DNA of 64,000 nucleotides, taken from Candidatus Rhodoferax mariagerensis. GTDB taxonomy: Bacteria > Pseudomonadota > Gammaproteobacteria > Burkholderiales > Burkholderiaceae_C. The DNA is taken from NCBI GenBank assembly GCA_016719055.1, contig JADKAW010000022.1:1-64000 (forward strand). The letters are read 5' to 3'. Positions 7,650 through 16,872 of this stretch are shown here, one piece after another (the first letter of the stretch is position 1; each line of letters starts with the position of its first letter). The notes under the pieces are model-generated. The model searched no databases. It saw only the letters and a program-made list of their open reading frames with translations, and had not been told where the DNA came from. The translations under genes and the position numbers were made by a program.

Positions 7650-10600
7650 CTAACGCGCCAGCACCGGTCGCAGCGCCACGCCGGTATGCGTGCCCAGCGC
7701 CACCACAGCTTCGGGCGTGGCAGCGGCCACCACCCGCCCACCGGCATTGCCGCCGTCGGGCCCCAGGTCAAGCACCCAATCGGCCTCGGCGATCACGTCC
7801 AGATCGTGCTCGATCACCACCACACTGTGACCGCCATTAACCAGGCGGTGCAGCACGCGGATGAGCTTTTCCACGTCGGCCATGTGCAGGCCGACCGTCG
7901 GTTCGTCCAGCACATACAAAGTATGCGGGGCTTTCTGACCGCGCCGGGTGATGTCGTCGCGCACCTTGCTCAGTTCAGTTACCAGCTTGATGCGCTGCGC
8001 CTCACCGCCACTGAGCGTGGGCGACGGCTGACCGAGTGTCAGGTAGCCCAGCCCCACGTCCTTGAGCAGTTGCAGCGGGTGCGCAATGACCGGCATGGCG
8101 GCAAAGAAGTCAACCGCTTCATCGACTTCCATCTGCAACACGTCGCCAATGTTCTTGCCGCGCCAGGTGACGGCCTGGGTTTCGGGGTTAAAGCGCGCGC
8201 CCTTGCAGGTTTCGCACAGCACTTTGACATCGGGCAAAAAACTCATGGCGATGGTGCGAATGCCCTGGCCTTCGCAGCTTGGGCAGCGGCCCTCACCGGT
8301 GTTGAAGCTGAAGCGGTTGGCGGCGTAACCGCGCGCTTTGGCTTCGAGCGTGTCGGCAAAGAGTTTGCGGATGGTGTCCCAGAAGCCGATGTAAGTGGCC
8401 GGGCAACTGCGCGGAGTTTTGCCGATGGGGGTTTGGTCGACTTCGAGCACGCGGTCAACAGCCTCGAACCCGGTCACGCTGTCGCAGCCCGTCCACGGGA
8501 TGGCTTCGCCGGCGTCCAGCGCGTCGCGACCGGCCTTGGTGCTGCGTTTTTGCACGGCGGTTTGCACGTTGGCCAGCAAGACATCGCGTGCCAGGGTCGA
8601 TTTGCCGGAGCCACTGACACCCGTGACAGCGACCAGGCGGCTGAGCGGGACGTGCACGGTCACGTTTTGCAGGTTATGCAGGGTGGCGCCGGTGACGGTG
8701 AGCCAGTGCTGCGCGTCGTTTTCCGTGAAATTGGGGTCAGAGTCCAATTTCTTGGGCGCTTTGGCCGTCTTTTTGGCTGGGGTGAATGAGAAATTGGAAT
8801 CCGACCCCTGGATTTGGGGTTTTGCCAATTTCACTAGCGCGGTCGCCGTCAGGTTTTCTGCGGCTGGGACGATCAAGGACGGCATAGCGCTGGAGGCAGT
8901 TTGGCCGGGTGACAATTTCTGCTCGCAGCATGAGGAGCCCGGCCAAACTGCCTCCGGCGCGGGGTGCTCACCTGGTGCATCATTTTGGCCTCCATCCCTT
9001 ACCTTGTCTGCGTAGCCAGCTATCAAATCAAAAGCAATCACCACCCGCCGGGCCTGCAGTGGATGCCGCATGGCGTGCAGCAGATAACGACCCGTTTGCG
9101 AATCGACGGTGTTCTGAACGTCGGCAACCACGCCCTGTGCCACCAGCCGCCCGCCGCGCTTGCCCGCACTGGGCCCAATGTCGATGATGTGGTCGGCGTG
9201 ACGAATGGTGTCTTCGTCATGCTCCACCACCACCAGCGTATTGCCCTGGTCGCTCAGGGTTTGCAGCGCACCCAGCAAAATCTGGTTGTCGCGCGCATGC
9301 AGGCCAATGGTTGGCTCATCGAGCACATAACACACGCCTTGCAGGTTGCTGCCAAGTTGCGCCGCCAGGCGGATGCGCTGGGCCTCGCCGCCGCTCAAGG
9401 TGGGCGCGCCCCGGTCCAGCGTCAGATAGCCCAGACCCACCTGCTCCAGAAACTTCAGCCGGCCCAGAATCTCAGGCACCAGGTCGCGTGCGATGTCAGT
9501 TTCGCGCTGGTTCATGCGGCCCAATGTCTGCAAGGTTTCAACCCACAAACGCAAATCGGTCACGCTCAGGCGCGCCAGTTCGGTGATGGAGACGCCCGCA
9601 CCCATGCCCTCTGCCAGAGGGTGAGAGGGAAATTCCCCGACAACGTCCAGCGGCGCGCGTGGGGTGTCTGACGCAGCATGGACTTGGGGTTTTGCCAAAT
9701 CAAGGAGGAGGCTCGGGCTTTGCCCGGGCCGGGGGACATTTGCGGAGTCGGACACCCCGCGTGCGCTGCGGGTCAAAGCAGAACCGGAAGCAGAATGAGA
9801 GTCCCCCCCCAATTCGAACCTGAGTTGACTGATGGCACCAAACTTCACCGCCCGGGCGGTGGTGTTCAGGCGCGTGCCGTTGCAACTGGGGCAAACGGTA
9901 TCGACCAAATCTTCAACATCCGCCTCGGCAAAAGTCTGCTCACGACCTTTGTTGTCGTCATCACGCACCGAGTCGTCAAACACCTTGCGCTGCTCTTTGG
10001 ACAATTTCACCCCGGTGCCGACACAGTCGGGGCACCAGCCGTGTTTGCTGTTGTAGCTGAACAGGCGTGGGTCGAGTTCGGCATAACTGGTGCTGCACAC
10101 CGGGCAGGCGCGCAGGGTCGAAAACACGCTGAGCCGGCCAATGTCCGCCGTGGGGCCGCCGGATTCCATGGCCTCGCGCAAACCGTCCAGACCTGACAGC
10201 ACATGCAGCACACCTTTGCCGTGCTGCAAGGCGCTGGCCAGGGCAGTTCGAAGTGCCTGCTCACTGTCAGGCGTGATATCCAGGCTAAACACCGGTAGCT
10301 CAATGGTATGTTCCTTGAAACGGTCCAGGCGCGGAAAGCCGGTGGTTGGCAAAAAGTCGCCATCCACCCGCAGATGGGTAAAGCCGCGCGGTCGGGCCCA
10401 GTCGGCCAGTTCGGTATAAACACCCTTGCGGTTCATCACCAGCGGTGCCAACAGCCCAATGTGCTGACCGCGAAACTGGGTCATCAGCTGGGCGGCAATG
10501 CTGTCAAGCGATTGCGGTGCCACCGGCGTTCCGTCATGAATGCAGTGCTGGGTGCCAAGCTTGACAAACAACAGGCGCAAAAAGTGCCAGACCTCGGTGG

Positions 10601-13600
10601 TGGTGCCCACAGTCGACTTGCGCCCGCCCCGGCTCAGGCGCTGCTCGATCGCCACCGTGGGTGGTATGCCATACACCGCGTCCACTTCCGGCCGCCCGGC
10701 TGGTTGCACGATGCTACGGGCATAAGCGTTCAGGCTTTCCAGATAGCGGCGCTGGCCTTCGTTGAACAAAATGTCAAACGCCAGGGTTGATTTGCCAGAG
10801 CCGCTGACCCCGGTGACGACGGTGAACTTGCCACGCGGAATGTTCACGCTCAGCGACTGCAGGTTGTGCTCGCGCGCATTGATGATTTGGATGCTGTTTT
10901 CGGGCTCTAGCCCTTGCTGGCTGTGCGCTGGGTGCTCTGTTTTTATCCTTGGTCCGCCAAGGGGGTCAGAGCCCAATTTCTTGGCAGAAATAGGCGTCTG
11001 ACCCCCTTGGCTGCGCTCGTTGCTACCCCCATTGCGACGCTCGTTAGGCCTGGCAATCGCTTGGTGGGCAACGTTTACTCCGCTAAAGTCCTGCACCGTG
11101 TGCACCACGCCCAGATGGGCGGCGTAGTCGCGCAGCGCCAGCGCGGTATGCGAGGTGGCGTGTTGCATCACGTCTTCGGGGGTGCCGTAGGCCACCACTT
11201 CGCCGCCGGCGTCTCCGCCCTCGGGGCCCAGGTCAATCAGCCAGTCGGCGGCGCGAATCACGTCGAGGTTGTGCTCAATCACCAGCAGCGAATGGCCGGC
11301 GTCGAGCAGTTTGCGCAGCGCACGCATCAGTTGGGTTATGTCGTCAAAGTGCAGGCCGGTGGTGGGCTCGTCGAACATGAACATCACGCCACGCCTGGCC
11401 AGGGCCTGGCGGCTGGCGCTGCTGCTTTTGGCGGCATCGGCTAAAAATCCGGCGAGTTTGAGGCGCTGCGCCTCACCGCCGCTGAGGGTGGGTACCGGCT
11501 GGCCGAGTTTGACGTAGTCCAGGCCGACATCCAGGATGGGTTGCAGGGCGCGGATGACGTCGCGGTCGTGTTTGAAGAGGGTGATGGCTTCGCTGACGGT
11601 GAGGTTCAGCACGTCGGCGACGTTGAGGTGGCGGGTGGTGGCTGCGGGCTTTTGGGCGGTGCCACTGTGGTCCGCGGAAACGGGGTCAGAGCCCAATTCG
11701 GTGATGTTGTTGTGACGAATCAAGCGGCGTTGGGCCGAATTGGGATCCGACCCCATTTCCGCTGCAACCGCGCTCTTGCCAGTGATTAACGCAAGCTCAT
11801 TGGGCACTGATGCACTGCTCGCGCCACGCTCAATGGTGATCTCAAGGATTTCCGGGCGGTAGCGCTGGCCATTGCAGTCGGGGCAGCGCAGGTACACGTC
11901 GCTTAAAAACTGCATCTCGACATGCTCAAAACCCGAGCCACCGCAGGTCGGGCAGCGACCGTCGCCATTGTTGAAACTGAACTTGCTGGCGGTGTAGCCG
12001 CGTTGCCGAGCGAGGGGCGCACTGGCAAAAATCTCGCGGATCGCGTCCCAGGCACCGACAAAGCTGGCCGGATTGGATCGGGCCGTTTTGCCGATGGGCG
12101 ACTGGTCCACAAACACCACGTCGCTGAGTTGTTCGGCCCCCAGCAGCCGCTCGAACGCGCCCGGCGTGTCGGTAGCTTTGCCAAAGTGGCGCAACAACGC
12201 GGGTGCCAGAATGTCCTGAATCAGCGTGGATTTGCCCGAACCGCTGACACCGGTCACACACACCAGCCGCTGCAAAGGAATCTCGACGCTGATGTTTTTC
12301 AGGTTGTGGTCGCGCGCGCCTTCCAGAATCAGCCGCGGCGTGTTGTCTGCCACCAGTCGCTTGAACCCCATGCCAACCTGCTTGCGCCCGCCCAGATAGG
12401 CGCCAGTCAGCGTGTCAGCCCGGCACAGGTCGGCGGTGGTGCCATCAAACACAATTTGCCCGCCGCGCTCACCGGGGCCAGGGCCCATGTCGATCATGCG
12501 GTCAGCGGCCAGCATCACGGCCGGGTCATGCTCCACCACCACCAGGGTGTTGCCGGCGTCGCGCAGGCGCTGCATCGCCACAATGATGCGGTGCATGTCA
12601 CGCGGATGCAGGCCAATACTGGGCTCGTCGAGCACAAACAGCGTGTTGACCAGCGAAGTGCCCAGCGCGGTAGTCAGGTTGATGCGCTGCACCTCGCCGC
12701 CCGATAAGGTGCGGCTTTGCCGGTCCAGCGTCAGGTAAGCAATGCCCACCTCGCACAGATACTTGAGCCGCGTGCAAATCTCTTCAAACAGTAATTTGAG
12801 TGTCTTGCTGTCGGCCTCTGAGCGTCCACTCGCCGCCAGCGACGTTGAATCAGAGCTGACCGGCTGCTCGCCCGGAAGTCCGGCCGGGCTGGGCGACTCG
12901 GGGGGTGACGATTTCTGCTCGCCGTATGAGGAGCCCCCCGAGTCACCCAGCCCGGCCCGCAGCGCATCAAAGAAGCGCCGCAACCGGTCCATCGGCAGCA
13001 ACATCAAATCATGCAAACACAGCCCCGGCAGCGCCTCCAGCTGCGCACGCGACCACTTCACGCCAGACGGCATAAAGCGCAGCGTCGGTGCCAGTACCGC
13101 ATCCGCCTGAGCCTTGCTGCCAATGCGCCACAGCAAACTTTCAGTCTTGAGCCGGGCACCACAGCAATCCGGGCACGGCGTGTAACTGCGGTATTTGGAC
13201 AGTAGCACCCGGATGTGCATCTTGTACGACTTGGTTTCCAGGTACTCAAAAAACCGCTTGACGCCAAACCAGTGCTGGTTCCACTTGCCGTTCCACTGCG
13301 GCGAACCATGGATCACCCAATGCTGCTGCTCGGGCGTGAGCTTGTTCCACGGCGTATCGCGCGGAATGCCGGCCGCTTCGGCGTGGCGCATCAGGTCATC
13401 CTGCGCCTCTTGCCAGGCCGGGGTTTGCATCGGTTTGATGGCACCGGCGCGCAGGGTGAGCTTGTCGTTGGGAATGACCAGACCGTAATCGACGCCGATG
13501 ACCCGACCAAAACCGCGACAGGTGTCACACGCACCCACCGCCGAGTTGAACGAAAACATTGACGCAATCGGGTCGGTATAGCGCAAATTGCTCTCGGGAC

Positions 13601-14543
13601 AATGCAGCCCAGTGGAGTAGCGCCAGATTTCAGGCGCCAGAACCGCTGCGCCACCCGCCGCTGCAGAATCGTCATTTACTACAACATTAGTAGCGTCTTG
13701 CCCTTTATTTACTTGGGCTTGCGCTTGATTTAATACATAAACATTGATCTGGCCACTGCCGTGTTTGAGCGCCACTTCAATGGCTTCTATCACTCGTGCA
13801 CGCTCAGTGGCCCCGAGCCGAAAACGGTCGGCAACGACATCGAGCAGCTTGCGCCTTGACCCGGTCGTGGCAAGTGCTGCTTTGGTTTTCCTGGTTCCCT
13901 GACGGGCCGTGTCAGGACCCGACTCGCCATCAGTCGCCGTATCAATGTCACGCTGCGCCTGCACCTTGGTAAAGCCACTGACCGACAGCCACTGCTCAAT
14001 CTCTTCAGTGCTGGCGCTGGCGGGTAGTTCTACCGGAAAGGTGATGGCGATTCGAACATCCGCCACGCCTTGCCCTGGGGCCAGGTCACCGGCTTGGGCC
14101 AGTTCTGCAGCCCGGGCTTGAATGTCGGCATAAATGGTCTCAGGCGTGTCGTGGCGCACTGCTTGGGCCGTGTCGCGGTCAAACAGCTGGCCGGCGCGCG
14201 CAAACAACAGCTTGAGGTGGTCATTCAGCTCGGTCATGGTGCCCACGGTGCTGCGACTGCTGCGCACCGGGTTGGTCTGGTCAATGGCGATAGCGGGTGG
14301 CACGCCTTCGACCTTGTCCACCGCAGGTTTGTCCATGCGGTCCAGAAACTGGCGCGCATAGGCGCTGAAGGTCTCGACATAACGCCGCTGGCCTTCGGCA
14401 AAGAGGGTGTCAAACACCAGGCTGGACTTGCCCGAGCCGCTGGGGCCTGTGACCACCGTCAGCTCGCCGGTGCGGATATCCAGATCAAGGTTTTTGAGGT
14501 TGTGCTGGCGTGCACCTCGAATGCGGATGGTTCCGTGGGGCAT
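7650..14543 (-). CDS. uvrA: Tandem-duplicated UvrA-type excinuclease ABC subunit A, four ABC cores
   Basis: The protein is about 2297 residues, more than twice normal UvrA (about 940). It reads as two UvrA units in series. Walker A motifs lie near residues 33-40 (GPSGSGKSS), 768, 1248 and 1978 (GVSGSGKST). One LSGGEVQR and three LSGGEAQR signatures are present. Zinc-finger pairs include CPTCGGSGFEH...CPDC and CPSCEGQGIRT...CETC. UvrA binds damaged DNA and loads UvrB in nucleotide excision repair; double-length forms occur in some proteobacteria, and their special role is not settled. I start at MPHGTIRIRG rather than at an upstream MSLLLLIIFFA leader, because UvrA begins that way. Linkers near residues 280, 540, 940, 1190, 1610 and 1860-1935 are inflated by in-frame repeats and palindromes. 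The protein may supplement a standard UvrA encoded elsewhere. Confidence 0.9.
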   Translation of the reverse strand: MPHGTIRIRGARQHNLKNLDLDIRTGELTVVTGPSGSGKSSLVFDTLFAEGQRRYVETFSAYARQFLDRMDKPAVDKVEGVPPAIAIDQTNPVRSSRSTVGTMTELNDHLKLLFARAGQLFDRDTAQAVRHDTPETIYADIQARAAELAQAGDLAPGQGVADVRIAITFPVELPASASTEEIEQWLSVSGFTKVQAQRDIDTATDGESGPDTARQGTRKTKAALATTGSRRKLLDVVADRFRLGATERARVIEAIEVALKHGSGQINVYVLNQAQAQVNKGQDATNVVVNDDSAAAGGAAVLAPEIWRYSTGLHCPESNLRYTDPIASMFSFNSAVGACDTCRGFGRVIGVDYGLVIPNDKLTLRAGAIKPMQTPAWQEAQDDLMRHAEAAGIPRDTPWNKLTPEQQHWVIHGSPQWNGKWNQHWFGVKRFFEYLETKSYKMHIRVLLSKYRSYTPCPDCCGARLKTESLLWRIGSKAQADAVLAPTLRFMPSGVKWSRAQLEALPGLCLHDLMLLPMDRLRRFFDALRAGLGDSGGSSYGEQKSSPPESPSPAGLPGEQPVSSDSTSLAASGRSEADSKTLKLLFEEICTRLKYLCEVGIAYLTLDRQSRTLSGGEVQRINLTTALGTSLVNTLFVLDEPSIGLHPRDMHRIIVAMQRLRDAGNTLVVVEHDPAVMLAADRMIDMGPGPGERGGQIVFDGTTADLCRADTLTGAYLGGRKQVGMGFKRLVADNTPRLILEGARDHNLKNISVEIPLQRLVCVTGVSGSGKSTLIQDILAPALLRHFGKATDTPGAFERLLGAEQLSDVVFVDQSPIGKTARSNPASFVGAWDAIREIFASAPLARQRGYTASKFSFNNGDGRCPTCGGSGFEHVEMQFLSDVYLRCPDCNGQRYRPEILEITIERGASSASVPNELALITGKSAVAAEMGSDPNSAQRRLIRHNNITELGSDPVSADHSGTAQKPAATTRHLNVADVLNLTVSEAITLFKHDRDVIRALQPILDVGLDYVKLGQPVPTLSGGEAQRLKLAGFLADAAKSSSASRQALARRGVMFMFDEPTTGLHFDDITQLMRALRKLLDAGHSLLVIEHNLDVIRAADWLIDLGPEGGDAGGEVVAYGTPEDVMQHATSHTALALRDYAAHLGVVHTVQDFSGVNVAHQAIARPNERRNGGSNERSQGGQTPISAKKLGSDPLGGPRIKTEHPAHSQQGLEPENSIQIINAREHNLQSLSVNIPRGKFTVVTGVSGSGKSTLAFDILFNEGQRRYLESLNAYARSIVQPAGRPEVDAVYGIPPTVAIEQRLSRGGRKSTVGTTTEVWHFLRLLFVKLGTQHCIHDGTPVAPQSLDSIAAQLMTQFRGQHIGLLAPLVMNRKGVYTELADWARPRGFTHLRVDGDFLPTTGFPRLDRFKEHTIELPVFSLDITPDSEQALRTALASALQHGKGVLHVLSGLDGLREAMESGGPTADIGRLSVFSTLRACPVCSTSYAELDPRLFSYNSKHGWCPDCVGTGVKLSKEQRKVFDDSVRDDDNKGREQTFAEADVEDLVDTVCPSCNGTRLNTTARAVKFGAISQLRFELGGDSHSASGSALTRSARGVSDSANVPRPGQSPSLLLDLAKPQVHAASDTPRAPLDVVGEFPSHPLAEGMGAGVSITELARLSVTDLRLWVETLQTLGRMNQRETDIARDLVPEILGRLKFLEQVGLGYLTLDRGAPTLSGGEAQRIRLAAQLGSNLQGVCYVLDEPTIGLHARDNQILLGALQTLSDQGNTLVVVEHDEDTIRHADHIIDIGPSAGKRGGRLVAQGVVADVQNTVDSQTGRYLLHAMRHPLQARRVVIAFDLIAGYADKVRDGGQNDAPGEHPAPEAVWPGSSCCEQKLSPGQTASSAMPSLIVPAAENLTATALVKLAKPQIQGSDSNFSFTPAKKTAKAPKKLDSDPNFTENDAQHWLTVTGATLHNLQNVTVHVPLSRLVAVTGVSGSGKSTLARDVLLANVQTAVQKRSTKAGRDALDAGEAIPWTGCDSVTGFEAVDRVLEVDQTPIGKTPRSCPATYIGFWDTIRKLFADTLEAKARGYAANRFSFNTGEGRCPSCEGQGIRTIAMSFLPDVKVLCETCKGARFNPETQAVTWRGKNIGDVLQMEVDEAVDFFAAMPVIAHPLQLLKDVGLGYLTLGQPSPTLSGGEAQRIKLVTELSKVRDDITRRGQKAPHTLYVLDEPTVGLHMADVEKLIRVLHRLVNGGHSVVVIEHDLDVIAEADWVLDLGPDGGNAGGRVVAAATPEAVVALGTHTGVALRPVLAR
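8733..8808. repeat. Palindromic insert P1 in uvrA (GGGGTCAGA type)
   Basis: GGGGTCAGAGTCCAATTTC (8733-8751) and GAAATTGGAATCCGACCCC (8790-8808) form inverted arms around about 38 bases. The insert is in frame and adds residues such as KLDSDPNF to the linker before the fourth ABC core. Confidence 0.7.
8887..8960. repeat. Palindromic insert P2 in uvrA, conserved-loop type
   Basis: A 23-bp arm (8887-8909, including GGAGGCAGTTTGGCCGGG) pairs with 8938-8960 with one mismatch. The 28-nt loop (8910-8937, starting TGACAATTTCTGCTCG and ending ATGAGGAG) is nearly identical to the loop of P6 at 12905. It encodes a GSSCCEQKLSPG peptide between the third and fourth ABC cores. Confidence 0.8.
9653..9766. 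repeat. Palindromic insert P3 in uvrA
   Basis: GCGCGCGTGGGGTGTCTGAC (9653-9672) pairs with GTCGGACACCCCGCGTGCGC (9747-9766) with a few mismatches or wobbles. The interior holds a copy of the TTGGGGTTTTGCCAAA repeat and a nested GC-rich hairpin. It sits in frame in a long low-complexity linker of the third module. Confidence 0.6.
10904..10946 (+). repeat. AGCCCTTAT-family repeat inside uvrA
   Basis: GGCTCTAGCCCTTGCTGGCTG, then TGCGCTGGGTGCTCTG, lies in frame within the linker between the two UvrA halves, next to palindrome P4. Related sequence is recognisable at about 13675-13740 and 8995-9035 of the same gene. Confidence 0.55.
10957..11010. repeat. Palindromic insert P4 in uvrA (GGGGTCAGA type)
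   Basis: CCAAGGGGGTCAGA at the left end (10957-10970) pairs with TCTGACCCCCTTGG at the right end (10997-11010), with further pairing of ATTTCT and AGAAAT inside. This 54-bp hairpin lies in the linker between the two UvrA halves. Confidence 0.75.
11674..11762. repeat. Palindromic insert P5 in uvrA (GGGGTCAGA type)
   Basis: The arm at 11674-11701 (GCGGAAACGGGGTCAGAGCC, then CAATTCGG) pairs with 11735-11762 (CCGAATTGGGATCCGACCCC, then ATTTCCGC) over about 28 bp with a few mismatches, around a 33-base loop. It lies in frame in the second ABC core's insertion region. Confidence 0.75.
12882..12956. repeat. Palindromic insert P6 in uvrA, conserved-loop type
   Basis: A 23-bp arm (12882-12904, GGCCGGGCTGGGCGACTCGG, then GGG) pairs with 12934-12956 with one mismatch. 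The loop from 12905 (TGACGATTTCTGCTCG...ATGAGGAG) differs from that of P2 at only three of 28 positions, while the stems are unrelated. It encodes a GSSYGEQKSSPPE peptide in the first module. Confidence 0.8.
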
Positions 14544-14787
14544 GGCAAAAAAGATGATGAGTAGGAGAAGGGACAAATGCCCCAGGCCGGATTAAAGCAG
14601 GTGTTTGCCGGTTTTCGTCCAGGGAGCCCATTCAACAGCACGGCGCTACCGTGAACAAATCCCCAACTTGGGCTCTGTTGACAAGTTGATGGGCGCGGTT
14701 TAGCGGGCGAAACGCACTAAGATAAGACCGACAGCCAGTCACCGTATTGTTCACCGGTCTGGACTATGCGTGATTGGCACAGGACCC

Positions 14788-16677
14788 ATGGCAAATCTTG
14801 AGAAAGTTCATATCATGTCGGCCACAGAGCAAAAGGGGTTTGTTCGTCACTCCATCAGCTTCAAGATCTTTGGCATCGCGGTGGGGCTGCTGTTGATGAT
14901 GACGGTGGTCACGGTTTTTTCTTCGTTGAATTTGCACCGTGTTGGCCTGCAACTCAAACTCCTGTCTGACTACTATATTGAACTCGATCAGCGCATGGGA
15001 GATATGCGCGCCCAGACGCTGCGCGAAGTCATCCAGATAGAGCGCGTGCTGCACTTCAGATCAGCGATCCAGGCCGGTAGTGAGGCTGAGGCCCTGGCCT
15101 TGTACAAGGAAGCTGGCAATTGCGAAGGGCCGCCGATGCGCGCGGTATACGGCAAGATCCGCAAGGCCTACCCCGAACGCGCGGCCCAACAGTTGATGGC
15201 CTACCGCGTGGCGAGACTTTGCACCGATGCCCGCCTGGTGGTGGCCAACCAGCTGGTCGATGCGGCTTTGCTGCTACCGCAGGTGCGCAATGAGCCGCAA
15301 CAGGTCGCACGGTTTACCAGCATCAAGGCTGAACTCGTCAATATTCCATTGTCACGCCGCAAATTGAACGAGTACTTTGAAAAGTACCTGACCGAAATAG
15401 GCAACAACGACCCCGGCCGCTTGTCAGTGCTGCAAGACCAGATTGATGAGCGACGCTCGGAAATGAATCGGCGCATCAATGCCGTGTCCCGCGAGTTGCA
15501 CGCGGGCACCCGGGATACATCCAACAACACTGAAGCGCTTGAGGAGAAAACCCAGCTATTGAGTTGGTCGGTGACGCTGGCAGCCTGCGCGTTCGGGCTG
15601 GTCGTTGCCTTTTTCATCACGCGCAATCTGGTGCGACCGGTGCGCGAACTGTTGGGGCTGACCCAGGCCATTCGATCCGGCAACCTCGACATTCATATTG
15701 AAATCAAGACTGGCGACGAAATCGGTCTGCTGGCCGATTCATTTAACGACATGGTGGAGGAGTTGCGTCAGAAAGAACAGATCAAGCGCATGTTTGGCAA
15801 ATATGTGGACCCACGCATTGTCCAGGGGCTCTTGCTTGATCAAAAGAACTTCACGGAGGGCGGCGAGCGTCGCCACATGTCGGTGTTTTTTTCGGATTTG
15901 CAGGGCTTTACGACCGCTTGTGAGGGGCTGACACCGACCGGTGCCGTGCGCATGCTCAACCATTACTTCTCGCTGATGGCACAACCCATCCGCGATCACC
16001 GCGGCATCATTGACAAGTACATTGGGGATTCAGTGATGGCTTTTTGGGGTCCGCCCTTTTCATCGGCCACCGAGCATGCTGCGCAGGCCTGTTTTGCAGC
16101 GCTTGAGCAACAGGCGCGGATTCCGGAGTTCCAGGCGATGCTGCCCGAGGTCCTGGGAATCCGCAAGAACGTGCCAGTGATTCGGGTGCGCATGGGCATT
16201 GCCAGCGGGGATGTCACCATTGGCAGCATCGGCTCTGAGGACGTGCGCAGCTACACCGTGATTGGTGACAATGTCAACCTGGCATCTCGACTGGAGGGCG
16301 CCAACAAGTATTACGGAACCCAGATTCTCATCAGCGAGGAAACCCGATGCCTGGCAGGAGACCTGATCGAGGTGCGCGAGATCGATGCCATCCGGCTGGT
16401 CGGAAAAACCGAGTCAGTGCGCATCTACGAGTTGCTTGGGCGCAAGGACGCGGCCGACGCGGCTCCAAAATTCAAGGCGTTGCGGGAACCCTATGAGCGT
16501 GGGCTGCAATTGTTCCGTGATGGACAACTCAACGAAGCAGACCAGGCTTTTGACCAGTGCCTGCAAGTTTGCCCAACGGATGGGCCAGCCCAGTTGTTCA
16601 AGCAAAGAATTGCCCAGCGCCGGGCCCAGTCCCCGGATGAACCCTGGGACAACGTCTGGACGATGTCCGAGAAATAG
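14788..16677 (+). CDS. Membrane-bound class III adenylate/guanylate cyclase with HAMP domain
   Basis: The protein is about 629 residues. A membrane segment near 25-45 and another near 255-275 bracket a periplasmic or helical sensor region. A HAMP domain follows (RPVRELLGLTQAIRSG near 285). The class III cyclase domain spans about 360-545, with metal-binding Asp residues in FSDLQGFT (near 368) and GDSVMAFWG (near 413). The Asn and Arg of the catalytic site lie in NVNLASRLE (near 495), and KYIGD carries a Lys common in adenylate cyclases. The last 60 residues look like one or two TPR helices. It should make cAMP in response to an unknown signal. ATG 14788 has an AGGA box; GTG 14770 and ATG 14815 are alternatives. 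It is divergent from uvrA. Confidence 0.88.
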   Translation: MANLEKVHIMSATEQKGFVRHSISFKIFGIAVGLLLMMTVVTVFSSLNLHRVGLQLKLLSDYYIELDQRMGDMRAQTLREVIQIERVLHFRSAIQAGSEAEALALYKEAGNCEGPPMRAVYGKIRKAYPERAAQQLMAYRVARLCTDARLVVANQLVDAALLLPQVRNEPQQVARFTSIKAELVNIPLSRRKLNEYFEKYLTEIGNNDPGRLSVLQDQIDERRSEMNRRINAVSRELHAGTRDTSNNTEALEEKTQLLSWSVTLAACAFGLVVAFFITRNLVRPVRELLGLTQAIRSGNLDIHIEIKTGDEIGLLADSFNDMVEELRQKEQIKRMFGKYVDPRIVQGLLLDQKNFTEGGERRHMSVFFSDLQGFTTACEGLTPTGAVRMLNHYFSLMAQPIRDHRGIIDKYIGDSVMAFWGPPFSSATEHAAQACFAALEQQARIPEFQAMLPEVLGIRKNVPVIRVRMGIASGDVTIGSIGSEDVRSYTVIGDNVNLASRLEGANKYYGTQILISEETRCLAGDLIEVREIDAIRLVGKTESVRIYELLGRKDAADAAPKFKALREPYERGLQLFRDGQLNEADQAFDQCLQVCPTDGPAQLFKQRIAQRRAQSPDEPWDNVWTMSEK

Positions 16678-16872
16678 ACAATGACGACGCAGCTACCTTT
16701 GACGAAATTGGGTCGGTGCATGGCGACTCGGCCGCTTACCTAGCCCCTGTCATTTGCAGCAGAAGGCACTGCGCGGCTAGGGTCGGAGCAACACAACCGG
16801 GCTGCGTTGGCAATTCTGGATAATCCAGACTTTGCGAAACCCCTCACAACCCTTTGACAGAAAGCTCTTACG

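Noticed and set aside
7449..8789. A 446-codon plus-strand open frame
   Set aside because: It is antisense to the conserved last module of uvrA and has no protein-like motifs; high GC makes such shadow frames common.
8733..12956. Palindromes in uvrA as transcription terminators
   Set aside because: None is followed by a U-run on the coding strand, and all keep the reading frame open, so they are better read as coding insertions.
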